Shown: positions 1-9,275 of the stretch, in pieces
Layout of the letters: every line of letters begins with the position of its first letter
Position numbering within the stretch: the stretch's first letter is position 1
Source of the DNA: Bacillota bacterium
GTDB taxonomy: Bacteria; Bacillota; Clostridia; Tissierellales; Tissierellaceae
NCBI GenBank assembly: GCA_023388495.1
Contig: JAEWGC010000037.1
Span: forward strand, 124,001 to 188,000
DNA: 64,000 nucleotides
Reading direction: 5' to 3'
Position numbers and translations under genes: made by a program
The notes under the pieces: generated by a model
Told to the model about the DNA's origin: nothing
What the model saw: the letters and a program-made list of their open reading frames with translations, nothing else
Databases searched by the model: none

Positions 1-1780
1 CAGTTTTCACATCATATATATTTCCATCATTACTTAAATATGCATATTCATCAGTTATTACTGTACTATTTCTAAGAACTGCATATTCTTTCTTAGTATT
101 TAATAAATCTTTACCTAATGCATAGGGCACATTAAAATCCATTAGATTTGCAATAGTAGGTAGGATATCTACTTGTCCTCCCACTTTCTCAACTCTTTCT
201 GGTTCTTTTATATCACTGTCATGAATAATCAACGGAATTTTTTGAAGCTTTAACCATTCCAATTCACTATATTCCTTACCAACAAATTTGAAAAGTTCCT
301 CAGATTTTTCCTTAGGTACAGCCTGATGATCTCCATATATAACAATTAAAGAGTTATCATATAATCCCTGTTCCTTTAAATAATCTATTAAAGAACCAAT
401 GGCCATGTCAGCATAATGCACTGATTTTATATAGTACCCTAAAAATGTGTCTTCATATTCTCCAACATTAAAATCATACCTCTCAAAGAACTTATATTTA
501 AATGGATAATGACTAGATAGGGAAATCATCATAGAATAAAATGGCTTTTCCTTATCTATTTTATCTATGGTTTGCTTATAGAAGGATTTATCTCCTAAAC
601 CCCATCCTACATACTCATCTAATCTAAATTTTTCATTGCTGAAAAACTCATCAAAGCCTAAGGAAGGATATATTAATGCCCTATTCCAAAAAGTTGCACT
701 ATTAGCATGGGAAGCGTAGGTATTATATCCTCTCTCTTTCAATATATTTCCTATAGATAAATAAGTATTATTAGGATATAGAAAATAACTGGATCCTTCC
801 TTTGAAGGATAAAGTGAGGCATTGACTAACATCTCAGCATCGGAAGTATTCCCTCCTCCTGTTTGATAATAAATATTATCAAAATATTTACTTTCCCCTA
901 TTAGCTTATTTAAATTAGGAGTTATTTCTTCTCCAGAAAGTGTTTGAGCACCAATTATAAAATGTTGAAGAGCTTCTACTTGGATTACTATAAGGTTTTT
1001 ATCCTTAGATATTCCCTTATATTTCTCCCCTGCCACCTCCTTATTCTCAAAATAGGCAGTAATCTCCTCTTTTTCTTTATTAGTAATCTTCCTATCTGTT
1101 AAATAATTATTCTTTATAAATCCCTTAATATCATAATAATGATAATAAGCAACCCCTCCATGCTTGATAATATAGTTATTATCATAGGCAAAGGTTGATG
1201 TGTCTGTATTTTTAAATGAAATAAATATGAGAAGAACTCCTATAGTTATCATAGAAATAGGTGTTAATAGTCTTTTCCCTAAGCTCTCTTCATTTTTGTC
1301 ATTGCCTACACATTTCTTTAATAAAAATAAAATTCCTATTATTATTGGAATATCTAATATATAAACCATATCCTTAGTTTTAAAAAGGCTTAGTATGCTA
1401 TCCCCTATAGATCCTGCAAGTTTTAATTGATATATCATTGTTATACTTAGGGCACTATAATAATATCTAAAATAAATAGTATCTGCTAATAATAGCACTC
1501 CAACAAATAAATCCAATATTAGTAAACCTATGATGCTTCTTTTATTAAATATCAGCAAAACAACAGCAATGATTATTAATGTCATTCCAAAATTAGCTAA
1601 CATCATTAGATTATTTATAGTACCTAGAAAAGGTCTTCGATTTAACCCTGTGGTAAATTGGAAATAAAATATTTTCACCATAATTGCCCCTAAGACCATA
1701 ATAGTTACTAAAATATCTATTAATTTAGGATTCTTCAAAAGCTCCCTTATTTTAGATGAACCTCTATTACTTTCTTTCAT
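1..1780 (-). CDS. LTA synthase family protein (sulfatase-fold), 3' end beyond the window
   Basis: The minus-strand frame starts at the ATG at 1780 (AAAGGAAG eleven bases upstream) and stays open to base 1, giving about 593 residues; the stop is outside the window. The first ~200 residues are hydrophobic with several membrane segments. The extracellular domain follows, with a GGGNTSDAE segment holding the expected catalytic Thr and a later YGDHQA segment typical of the metal site. Family members polymerise glycerol-phosphate from phosphatidylglycerol into lipoteichoic acid outside the membrane. The visible length is close to the usual ~600-650 residues, so little is missing. It is divergent from the glycosyltransferase gene at 1957, which fits a cell-envelope locus. 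Family assignment is firm; the exact polymer is inferred. Confidence 0.9.
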   Translation of the reverse strand, partial: MKESNRGSSKIRELLKNPKLIDILVTIMVLGAIMVKIFYFQFTTGLNRRPFLGTINNLMMLANFGMTLIIIAVVLLIFNKRSIIGLLILDLFVGVLLLADTIYFRYYYSALSITMIYQLKLAGSIGDSILSLFKTKDMVYILDIPIIIGILFLLKKCVGNDKNEESLGKRLLTPISMITIGVLLIFISFKNTDTSTFAYDNNYIIKHGGVAYYHYYDIKGFIKNNYLTDRKITNKEKEEITAYFENKEVAGEKYKGISKDKNLIVIQVEALQHFIIGAQTLSGEEITPNLNKLIGESKYFDNIYYQTGGGNTSDAEMLVNASLYPSKEGSSYFLYPNNTYLSIGNILKERGYNTYASHANSATFWNRALIYPSLGFDEFFSNEKFRLDEYVGWGLGDKSFYKQTIDKIDKEKPFYSMMISLSSHYPFKYKFFERYDFNVGEYEDTFLGYYIKSVHYADMAIGSLIDYLKEQGLYDNSLIVIYGDHQAVPKEKSEELFKFVGKEYSELEWLKLQKIPLIIHDSDIKEPERVEKVGGQVDILPTIANLMDFNVPYALGKDLLNTKKEYAVLRNSTVITDEYAYLSNDGNIYDVKT

Positions 1781-1890
1781 ATTCTGCTTCCTTTCTCTAT
1801 TGTCTATATAATAAGCTTAAGTTTATCATAATTTACTAATGCTTTACAAGTATTTTAAGACTCTATATATCTATCCAAGTTAATAATATA

Positions 1891-1919
1891 TTTAAAATTC
1901 CATTGCTAGATGTTATAAT
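1891..1919 (+). promoter_or_regulatory. Candidate sigma-A promoter for the envelope genes from 1957
   Basis: A perfect TATAAT at 1914-1919 lies 17 bases after a weak TTTAAA at 1891-1896, about 38 bases upstream of the glycosyltransferase start. The four plus-strand genes that follow are closely spaced and could be one transcript. Confidence 0.5.
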
Positions 1920-1956
1920 GTTATATAAATATTGATTTTGAGGAAGGATTTGAAAA

Positions 1957-3075
1957 ATGATAAATGTATTGCATCTTATTAATATTACAGGAGGTGGCGG
2001 AACAGAAAGCTATATATATTCTTTAGCAAAAAAGTTACATAACAATAGATGTAGATTTTTTTTAGCATATTCTAAGGAGGGTCCTACTCTAAAATTGTTC
2101 CAGGATTTAGGCATAGAAACCATTCATTTACCTATGAATAACCCCTATGATATAAATGCTGCTAAAAACTTAAAGGCTATATGCAAAGAAAAGTCTATTG
2201 ATGTAGTTCATACTCATTTTCTTAGGGAAAATTATATTAGCATATTATCTAAAGCCTTAGGGAATAAGTCTACATTAATAAATACTCGACATATGCTATT
2301 TAAAAATTCTAAATCAGTTATATATGTTAATAAGATAATGACTAATTTTAACTATAAGATAATAGCTGTTAGTGAAGCAGTAAAATCTGCTTTGCTAAAT
2401 GAAGGTATTAAGAAAAATAAAATAAGATTAATTTATACCGGAATAGACTTAGACAACTGGAAACATACTAAAAGTTTCAACTTTAGAAATGAATTTAACA
2501 TAGGTAAGGAGGATTTAGTTGTTGCCTCTGTTGCTAGATTTACAGAAGAAAAAGGCCATTCATATTTCCTTCAATCTATAGCTCGTATGAAAGAACTATT
2601 ATCTACTGAAGATGTTAACAATATAAAAGTTAAATTTGTTCTTATTGGAACAGGTAAATTATTAGATGAGTCTATTAAATTAGCCAAGGATTTAAATGTA
2701 TTTGATGATATAATATTTACAGGTTATAGAAATGATATTAATAATATTTTGAGAGACTGTGATTTATTTGTTTCTCATTCTCAATCTGAAGCTTTTGGTA
2801 TTTCTATTTTAGAAGCCTTAGCCAGTGGACTACCTGTTATCACCACAGATAGCGGCGGCTCTAGGGAAATAATAGATAACGATAGTGATTGTGGTATTTT
2901 AATTGAATATGGAAATGTAGATCAGCTAGCAAAATCATTATTACAACTTTTAAAAGATGAAAATTTAAGGAATTCCTATAGCGAAAATGGTCTCAAATTA
3001 GTACATGAGAAATTTAGTCTTGATAATACAATTGAGGAAACATATAAACTATACAGCTCTAATAGGAATTTTTAA
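1957..3075 (+). CDS. GT4-family glycosyltransferase
   Basis: A 372-residue GT-B enzyme. The N-terminus has the early nucleotide-sugar glycosyltransferase pattern INITGGGGTESYI, and the C-terminal half carries the retaining E-x7-E motif (SEAFGISILEALASG, around residues 275-290) that binds the sugar-nucleotide. GAGGAAGG upstream supports the ATG at 1957. GT4 enzymes transfer hexoses or amino sugars to lipid carriers or growing glycans at the inner face of the membrane. It is followed after 20 bases by two DUF4330-like genes and then an O-antigen-ligase-like gene, so a role in an envelope polysaccharide is likely. Donor and acceptor cannot be read from the sequence. Confidence 0.9.
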   Translation: MINVLHLINITGGGGTESYIYSLAKKLHNNRCRFFLAYSKEGPTLKLFQDLGIETIHLPMNNPYDINAAKNLKAICKEKSIDVVHTHFLRENYISILSKALGNKSTLINTRHMLFKNSKSVIYVNKIMTNFNYKIIAVSEAVKSALLNEGIKKNKIRLIYTGIDLDNWKHTKSFNFRNEFNIGKEDLVVASVARFTEEKGHSYFLQSIARMKELLSTEDVNNIKVKFVLIGTGKLLDESIKLAKDLNVFDDIIFTGYRNDINNILRDCDLFVSHSQSEAFGISILEALASGLPVITTDSGGSREIIDNDSDCGILIEYGNVDQLAKSLLQLLKDENLRNSYSENGLKLVHEKFSLDNTIEETYKLYSSNRNF

Positions 3076-3095
3076 ATAAGGAGAGGAGGCATAGT

Positions 3096-3590
3096 ATGCT
3101 CATTGATGATAAGGGAAGAATTTTGGGAAAGATTAATTTTATAGATATTTTGCTAGTATTAGTAGTTTTAGCTGCTGGATTATTTGGTCTAAATAAGTTT
3201 GGATTAATAGCTCCACAGCAAACACCAGCTGCTAGTACAAATAAAGTGGAAATAGTATTTTACCAAGAAGAAGTAAACGACTTTACTGCTAATAATGTTA
3301 ATATTGGGGATCCTGCAACGGAATCTTTAAAAAATGCAAATTTCGGTAAAGTAATTGATGTTAAAGTAGGAGAGTCTATATCCTGGCTTCCTGATTTAGG
3401 TGGAAATAAAATTGTTAGTTCTTCTAGAGAAGGATATGCTTCTATTTATATAACAATGGAAGCTAATGCTAATATAACTCCTAACGGAATTAATATTGGG
3501 GGATATACTTTTTATGTTGGTGATATAATTACCTTAAGGGCTGGCAATTCTATATTCTATGGAAGAATCTATAGTGCAAATGAAATATAG
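3096..3590 (+). CDS. DUF4330-like membrane-anchored protein (first copy)
   Basis: 164 residues. The N-terminus MLIDDKGRILGKINFIDILL followed by one hydrophobic segment (about residues 17-36) is the hallmark I associate with DUF4330 proteins, which have no assigned function. The rest is a predicted extracytoplasmic beta-rich domain with the pattern GDPATESLKNANFGKV and a later YYVGD-like segment. The ribosome site GGAGAGGAGG lies 9-10 bases upstream. The next gene is a paralogue with the same architecture, so the pair probably acts together at the membrane, perhaps as accessory factors for the neighbouring polymer ligase. The domain name is from memory; the single-anchor topology is clear. Confidence 0.75.
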   Translation: MLIDDKGRILGKINFIDILLVLVVLAAGLFGLNKFGLIAPQQTPAASTNKVEIVFYQEEVNDFTANNVNIGDPATESLKNANFGKVIDVKVGESISWLPDLGGNKIVSSSREGYASIYITMEANANITPNGINIGGYTFYVGDIITLRAGNSIFYGRIYSANEI

Positions 3591-3602
3591 GAGGATTAAA
3601 TT

Positions 3603-4094
3603 ATGAAAAAAGATAATAGAAGAAAAATAAAATTTACCGTTATAGATTTAGCGATCATTCTCGTACTTATAGTAACTCTAGGAGCTGTGGGAATGAAATT
3701 TAAAAAGGCAAAGGTATCAACTCCCTTTGTTGCAAAAACAGATAAAATACAAATAACCTATTACATTGAAGAAATTCCGGAATTTGCTGCAACAGCAATA
3801 AAAATTGGAGATCCTGTTAAAGAATCTATACAAAATTCATCTTTCGGTAAAGTAACCGATATTGTAATTGAGGATTCTATCTCTTGGTTAAAGACAAATG
3901 AGGGTAAATACATCACTACTGCTAGAGAAGGATATTCTTCTGTTTCTTTAACTATGGAAGGTGAAGGTATTATAGGTAAAAATGGAGTAACTATAGACAA
4001 ATCAGTTTATTATGTTGGACAGACTATTACAATATATGCTGGCAATTCTATATTACAAAACGGTAGAATTGCAGATGTTCAGAAAATCGAATAG
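3603..4094 (+). CDS. DUF4330-like membrane-anchored protein (second copy)
   Basis: 163 residues, 12 bases after the first copy and behind AGGAGG. It has the same layout: a short basic N-terminus (KKDNRRKIKFTVIDLAIIL), one membrane helix, then an outer domain. Shared patterns with the first copy include IGDPVKESIQNSSFGKV, SISWL, the SREGYAS/AREGYSS segment and the C-terminal YVGQ...AGNSI segment. This is a tandem duplication that has diverged substantially. No catalytic motif is visible. Function unknown; location beside a GT4 enzyme and an O-antigen-ligase-like protein suggests envelope polymer assembly or export. Confidence 0.75.
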   Translation: MKKDNRRKIKFTVIDLAIILVLIVTLGAVGMKFKKAKVSTPFVAKTDKIQITYYIEEIPEFAATAIKIGDPVKESIQNSSFGKVTDIVIEDSISWLKTNEGKYITTAREGYSSVSLTMEGEGIIGKNGVTIDKSVYYVGQTITIYAGNSILQNGRIADVQKIE

Positions 4095-4113
4095 CCACTA
4101 GAGGGTGATAAAT

Positions 4114-5643
4114 ATGGAATATTTAATAAATAAAAGTTTAATATTAAGCTTTATATATAAGATTTTAGTATTTTTATATAAGAAATTTACAGAATCTGCA
4201 ATCTATGAATTATTTAGTCGCTTTTTCAATAAGATCACTTACTATTTTTCCTATAGTAAGATTTGGACTTATTTAAAAGGACCAGATTATTTTGATAGAC
4301 TTTGGACCAATAGCCTTATTTATTCTATATGTGATAAAATTTTAAATGTACCTTCCACTTTATTAAGAAGGTTTTATTTAAAGCATGAAAAGATATTTTG
4401 TCATAGCTATGGTTTCAAATTTATCAATTGGCTTGTAGAAGATTTTCATTCTTTATTAGGTTTATCATTGATCCTTACCTTTATGATTCCTGATAATAGA
4501 TGGTATAATGTTTATGGAGTTTTAATCGCTTTAGGATTATTTATATTATTCTTCATAAGGACTATCCTTAAACCTTCTAATTATATTGATATTAAAAATA
4601 TAGATTTTACATTAATTCTCTTTATGGTTGTTATAGGTTTATCTACTATTACATCTTTATTTCCAAGGGATAGTATAAACCAATTTATCTATTATATGAT
4701 ATCTTTTATTACAATCATAATGATAGTTGGCTCTACTGATAATGAAGATGATTTAACTAAAATTATAGAATTAATGATTATTGGAACATTTTTAACATCT
4801 TTATATGGAATTTATCAATGGAAGGTTGTAGGTATAGCAGTAAATCCTTCTTTAACTGATGTTACTGTTAATCAAGGTATGTCTGGTAGAGTGTTTTCAA
4901 CTATGGGAAATCCCAATATTTATGGAGAATATTTAGTTCTTACACTACCTTTCTTTGGTACTGTTATTTTAAATTCAAAATCCTGGTGGAAAAAAATGAT
5001 CTATACCGTAATGTTGTTACCTGTTATTCTTATTCTTCTTAAAACAGGCTCAAGATCTGCTTGGATTTCCTTTGCTTTTTCACTGTTTGTCTTTGTATTC
5101 TATGTAAATAAAAAACTATTACCATTTATGTTTTTAGCTGGACTCCTTGCTATACCCCTATTACCTCAATCTATTTATAGGAGGCTATTAACTATATTTA
5201 ACCCAAATGATTCATCAGTACAATATAGAAAAAAAATATTAGAGCCTGCAATCCCCATGTTGAGAGATTATTGGCTTACTGGAGTGGGATTAGGTAATCA
5301 GGTATTTAATACAATATATAAAAGATATAAATCCTTTACATTAAAAACTGTAGCCCATACTCATAATTTATATTTGCAACTTTGGTTAGAAGCAGGTGTA
5401 TTTGCAATTGGATCATTCTTATTATTGATTTTTAGATTGGTTAAAAAATCCTCCAATGTTATAGCTAAAAAGGAAAATCCTACTATAGCTAATATATTAA
5501 TAGCTTGTATATCTAGTATTCTCGGTATACTAGTCATGGGCTTTGCAGATCATATATGGTTCTATAATAGGATATTATTCTTATTCTTTGTTATAGTTGC
5601 ATTAACTTTTGCTGCACTGAAAGTGGCAAATAAGGAGGCTTAA
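4114..5643 (+). CDS. O-antigen ligase / Wzy-like polytopic membrane protein
   Basis: About 509 residues with roughly ten membrane segments after an N-terminal ~110-residue soluble stretch. The pattern GRVFSTMGNPNIYGEYL, then LKTGSRSAWISF, then a long outer loop with GVGLGNQVF and AHTHNLYLQLWLEAG is typical of the Wzy_C (O-antigen ligase/polymerase) superfamily, whose members transfer or polymerise undecaprenol-linked glycans outside the membrane. The start is set to the ATG at 4114 because GAGGGTGAT precedes it by a good distance; a GTG at 4105 lies inside that ribosome site. It closes the plus-strand envelope group and is followed by a bidirectional terminator. Confidence 0.85.
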   Translation: MEYLINKSLILSFIYKILVFLYKKFTESAIYELFSRFFNKITYYFSYSKIWTYLKGPDYFDRLWTNSLIYSICDKILNVPSTLLRRFYLKHEKIFCHSYGFKFINWLVEDFHSLLGLSLILTFMIPDNRWYNVYGVLIALGLFILFFIRTILKPSNYIDIKNIDFTLILFMVVIGLSTITSLFPRDSINQFIYYMISFITIIMIVGSTDNEDDLTKIIELMIIGTFLTSLYGIYQWKVVGIAVNPSLTDVTVNQGMSGRVFSTMGNPNIYGEYLVLTLPFFGTVILNSKSWWKKMIYTVMLLPVILILLKTGSRSAWISFAFSLFVFVFYVNKKLLPFMFLAGLLAIPLLPQSIYRRLLTIFNPNDSSVQYRKKILEPAIPMLRDYWLTGVGLGNQVFNTIYKRYKSFTLKTVAHTHNLYLQLWLEAGVFAIGSFLLLIFRLVKKSSNVIAKKENPTIANILIACISSILGILVMGFADHIWFYNRILFLFFVIVALTFAALKVANKEA

Positions 5644-5668
5644 ATACAACAAGTAATCCATAAAAAAT

Positions 5669-5717
5669 AACACCAACTTATATTAGTAAGGTTTTAATAT
5701 TAGTTGGTGTTATTTTA
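5669..5717. terminator. Bidirectional terminator
   Basis: AACACCAACT (5669-5678) pairs with AGTTGGTGTT (5702-5711), with further partial pairing inside. It is followed by TATTTTAATT on the plus strand and by TATTTTTTA on the minus strand, so it can end both the plus-strand envelope genes and the minus-strand ABC-F gene. Confidence 0.85.
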
Positions 5718-5756
5718 ATTAATTCTGCTATTTTTATAATCTTATCTATATTTTAC

Positions 5757-7215
5757 TTATCCTTTAATCCTGTTTATCTTTCTATCTCTTATTTCATAAA
5801 CAATATCTGCCACATTATTAATTAAAGTCTTATCATGGGTTACAAATATTATGGTCCCTTTATAATCTATCATCATTGTTTCCAATGCACCCATCTAGAA
5901 AAGTAGAGGGTTCATCCATCAAAATTATATTATATTCTCCAGATAATACTTTTAGTAACATTAACTTCGTTAACTCTCCTCCACTTAATTGAAACAAGGA
6001 TTTTTTAATATCATCTTTTTCAAAACCAATCTGAACTAGCATTGCAATTAATTCATTTGGTTTGTAATCGGAATTTTGTAGTAAAAACTCTAATAAGGTT
6101 TCTTTGCTAGCTGATATATAATTTTGTTGCTCAAAATATCCAATTCTTGCTTTTTTGGCAATTGTAAAGGCTTTGTCATTTGAAAAAATCATTCTTAGAA
6201 GAGTCGTTTTGCCCGCACCGTTATCACCAGTTATTGCAACTTTTTTTGCTAGTGGAATGGTGATAGCTGCATTGTCAAATAGGTGGTTATCTCCTAATTT
6301 TTTATTAATATTATCTCCCATAATAGGATAATTGTTGTATAACTTAATAGCTTTACTTTGTCTAAATACTACTTTTCTTTCCATTATTGGCGGATTTACT
6401 TGTTCTAAGTTTTCAAGCCTCTGTTCAATACTTTTTGCAACTTTGTTCACACTTTTTACTTTACTACCTACAGGTCTTTGTGTACTATTTCTTCCCGCTT
6501 GTTCAGTATTATTCTTAGGCGGTTTGCCAATTTGCTTATAATCAAGACTATTAGCCTGTTTTTTCTTGAACTCAATGACTCCTTCAAGGCGCTGTTTCTC
6601 TTCAATATAAATCTGATATTTCTTTTCTTGTTGTTCTCTTTCCAATCTTTTTTGTTCTATATAATCAGAGTAATTTCCATAATACTCTTTTATATCAGAT
6701 TCTCTTATTTCCCAAATCTTATGAACAACAGAATCTAAAAAAAATCTATCGTGGCTAACAATTATTAATGCTCCTGGAAAATACTCTAATTGTTCAATTA
6801 ATAATTCCACTCCATTTTTGTCTAGATGAGAAGTAGGTTCATCTGCAAGAATACATACTGCATTCTCTGCAAAGCCTTGAGAAATACGATATCTTGTTTG
6901 CTCTCCACCACTCATATGATCATAGCTCTTATAATTAATCTGCCATATAGAGGTCCAGTAGTCAAATTGGTTAATATCAACATTTTGTTTTGGCAGGATT
7001 TGGGGTATTAAAACGACATTACCATTGTTTACAACCTGACATCCACTAGGTTTTAATTTCTCCGCTAGGATATTCAGTAAAGATGTCTTTCCAGATCCAT
7101 TATTACCTACTAAACCAATTCTTTCTCCTTCATAAACAGTAAGTTCACCTATATTTAAAATCTCTTTACCATTATATTCTAGATAAATATTCTTTGCTTT
7201 TATTATTTCACTCAT
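5757..7215 (-). pseudogene. Frameshifted Msr-like ABC-F ribosomal-protection ATPase
   Basis: The start is the ATG at 7215 (GGGAGG at -10), not the TTG inside the ribosome site. The protein has ABC1 with LVGNNGSGKTSLL, SGGEQTRYRI and ADEPTSHLD; a basic linker with GKPPKNN; and ABC2 with TGDNGAGKTTLL and LSGGELTKLML. The frame ends early just after MDEPSTFLDG. Shifting one base restores the expected ALETMM...GTIIFVTHDK tail with the H-loop His and the ending EIRDRKINR, stopping at 5757. The order and linker resemble Msr(D) as I remember it, where five residues stand in place of the single G at the break, so the lesion is probably a small out-of-frame deletion. Without the second H-loop the product is probably inactive in resistance to macrolides or related drugs. 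Confidence 0.85.
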
Positions 7216-7260
7216 AACTTTTCCTCCCAAGATTAAATTGGAGCAACCAATATAATTTAG

Positions 7261-7361
7261 GGAGCTAATATTTAGCCTCCTATTTTTTTATAGCAATAGA
7301 AGGAGGCCGCTCATACCTTCTATCGCTATTTGATAGAAGTCCATATCCATACCTTAAACAT
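7261..7361 (-). promoter_or_regulatory. Leader with alternative hairpins upstream of the ABC-F gene
   Basis: Three segments can pair in two ways. Segment 1 (7331-7339, inside the leader ORF) pairs with segment 2 (7316-7328, TAGCGATAGAAGG on the minus strand). Segment 2 also pairs with segment 3 (7291-7303, CCTTCTATTGCTA) over 13 positions. A further hairpin at 7261-7280 includes GGAGG, and CTCCAA near 7240 can pair with the ribosome site TTGGGAG of the ABC-F gene. No U-tract follows the 2:3 hairpin, so control of translation is more likely than termination. This is the layout of antibiotic-inducible attenuators before erm and ABC-F genes. Confidence 0.6.
7326..7361 (-). CDS. Leader peptide MFKVWIWTSIK upstream of the ABC-F gene
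   Basis: An 11-codon ORF beginning with ATG at 7361, six bases after a strong GGAGGG ribosome site, and ending at TAG (7326-7328). Its last codons overlap the first arm of an alternative hairpin. Short leader ORFs of this size control erm, msr and other ribosome-protection genes: a drug-stalled ribosome changes the mRNA fold and exposes the downstream ribosome site. The position, about 110 bases before the ABC-F start, fits. The aromatic WIW core is distinctive; I do not recognise the peptide itself. Confidence 0.6.
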   Translation of the reverse strand: MFKVWIWTSIK

Positions 7362-7475
7362 CAATAACCCTCCTCACCCATTGTGGTACACTTTAAGTCT
7401 AATGTGCAAATTTGCTACTTTTTATATTTTAACTAAGATATATATACATTACATTTAACCTTAACTAAAACACTA

Positions 7476-9101
7476 CTACTTAAATTCTAAAATATGATCA
7501 CTAAGTTCTAAAATATCTTTATCATGGGTAGATATAATTATTATTTTATCCTTCTTGTACTCTGGAAGAAAATTCAAAAATCTCTCTCTACCTCTCGAAT
7601 CTAGTGCAGAAGTAGGTTCATCAAAAAATACTAAGTCTCCATCTTTTAATAGAGTTCTTGCTAGGGCTACCCTCTGTTTTTCTCCTCCTGATAGATTTTC
7701 AGTGTCCTCTTCAATTATAGTATCTAGTCCATCGCTCAAATTATTTATTACCTTTTCTAGTGAAAGCATCTCAATATATGACTTAAGTTCGGATTCTTTA
7801 TATTCTTCGCCAAATGTCAGGTTATATAATAAGCTTTCTTTGAGTAAAAATGGTTCTTGTTCACATACTGCTATTTTCCTTTTACGCATTTCCATCATGT
7901 TGATGTCTGTTGATGATATATTGTTATATGAAATAGTTCCCTTCTGGTCTTTTATATAAAGTCCAAGTATAATTCTTATTAAAGTACTTTTCCCACTTCC
8001 ATTTTCACCTTTTAAGGAGTAAATTTTCCCTTGTTCGAATATGTAGTTAAAATTTCGAAAAATTGGTTTGTTATCGGTATAAGAGAAATATAAGTCCTCT
8101 ATAGAAATCGTCTCAATTTTTTCTACTATCACTCCTTCACCTGGAAGTTTTTCTTCTTTAAAGATTTCATTTAGTCGTTGGTAAAAAACTAAAACCTCAG
8201 GTATATCTCCTGATAGAGTAAAAAAATACTTTGTAGCCCCCATTATTAAATTAAAATAGGAAAGAACCATGGTAAACTGACCGATACTCATACTTCTATT
8301 AATAACAGACTTCCCTCCCAAAATAAACAATGCAAGATTTGCCATAAGGAAAAGAATTTTATCCACGCTTGAAAATGCATAGGATATACGTTGTTCTTTA
8401 AGAGACAATTCATAAAGTGGAGAAAAGGCCTTTTTAAGTTTTAAACTAAATCCTCGTATTATACCATGTGTTTGTAAAAAATCAATATAAGAAAGTTGTT
8501 CATCAAGGCTTGAAAAATATGATGAAACTGCTTCAGAAAAACGATAACTTACATGAAAAAGAGGCTTCTTAAATATAAAATAAGCCAATGCATAAAGGAT
8601 ATTTAGCACTAATAAAAAAAATCCTAAATAACCATTGAATGAAAATATTAAAATTAAAGGAATAATAAATTTAAAACTGTGAATAAGTACTTGTTGAAAC
8701 ACATTTACGCAAAACATAACTATAAAATTTGAATCATTATTTATCCTTTGGTTAAGATACGCTACATCAAGATGTAATGGATGTAGTATTGATAACTCTT
8801 GGACATGTTCAATAGCCTCTTTATTTAAATAATAAGCAGGTTTTATTTGTAATATACAATAAAGTCTATCGACACCATAACCTATAACAATAGTAGCTAT
8901 AGACAATATAAATAATCCCATCATATAAGATGGAGCAAAAGAAAAACTGTTGGAGGTTACTAATTCATCTACAAATCTTCCCAAAATATAAGGGATCCCA
9001 ATATCAATCATCCCAACTAATAAGCTTAGTACTATATAAGCAATAAGTAGCCATCTCATTGCCACAAAATATTTCCTAGTAAATTTGAAAATTTCACTCA
9101 T
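7476..9101 (-). CDS. ABC exporter half-transporter (membrane domain fused to ATPase)
   Basis: 541 residues. Residues ~1-310 form a six-helix exporter membrane domain; residues ~325-541 form the ATPase with Walker A GENGSGKSTLI, signature LSGGEKQRVALARTL and Walker B VFFDEPTSALD, followed by STHDKD. There is no peptidase domain. It is transcribed from its own promoter at 9176-9204 and is divergent from an XRE regulator at 9276, which probably controls it. It could act as a homodimer exporting a peptide, drug or lipid; its neighbour downstream is the damaged ABC-F gene, so a drug-response locus is possible. Substrate unknown. Confidence 0.85.
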   Translation of the reverse strand: MSEIFKFTRKYFVAMRWLLIAYIVLSLLVGMIDIGIPYILGRFVDELVTSNSFSFAPSYMMGLFILSIATIVIGYGVDRLYCILQIKPAYYLNKEAIEHVQELSILHPLHLDVAYLNQRINNDSNFIVMFCVNVFQQVLIHSFKFIIPLILIFSFNGYLGFFLLVLNILYALAYFIFKKPLFHVSYRFSEAVSSYFSSLDEQLSYIDFLQTHGIIRGFSLKLKKAFSPLYELSLKEQRISYAFSSVDKILFLMANLALFILGGKSVINRSMSIGQFTMVLSYFNLIMGATKYFFTLSGDIPEVLVFYQRLNEIFKEEKLPGEGVIVEKIETISIEDLYFSYTDNKPIFRNFNYIFEQGKIYSLKGENGSGKSTLIRIILGLYIKDQKGTISYNNISSTDINMMEMRKRKIAVCEQEPFLLKESLLYNLTFGEEYKESELKSYIEMLSLEKVINNLSDGLDTIIEEDTENLSGGEKQRVALARTLLKDGDLVFFDEPTSALDSRGRERFLNFLPEYKKDKIIIISTHDKDILELSDHILEFK

Positions 9102-9175
9102 ATTTTAACACCTCCTATTCTACTAAAAGTAGCGTATTCACTCATCTCCACTTTACTTTATTAATTGTTAACTCT

Positions 9176-9204
9176 ATAATATAAAATATGAATGTTTATT
9201 TCAA
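9176..9204 (-). promoter_or_regulatory. Promoter of the ABC exporter gene at 7476-9101
   Basis: On the minus strand TTGAAA (9199-9204) and TATTAT (9176-9181) are 17 bases apart. A small palindrome GGCAT-CA-ATGCC lies at 9207-9218 just upstream, and AATTGTTAA occurs on the plus strand on each side of the promoter (near 9163 and 9229); either could bind the divergent XRE protein. Confidence 0.6.
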
Positions 9205-9275
9205 CAGGCATCAATGCCCGTTTTTGATAATTGTTAATGAAGTTGTTGAAACTACATACTTTGGGGGTGCTTTTT

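Noticed and set aside
9231..9275. N-terminal extension of the XRE gene
   Set aside because: The segment is hydrophobic and spans the ribosome site GGGGGTG; the TTG at 9276 fits better.
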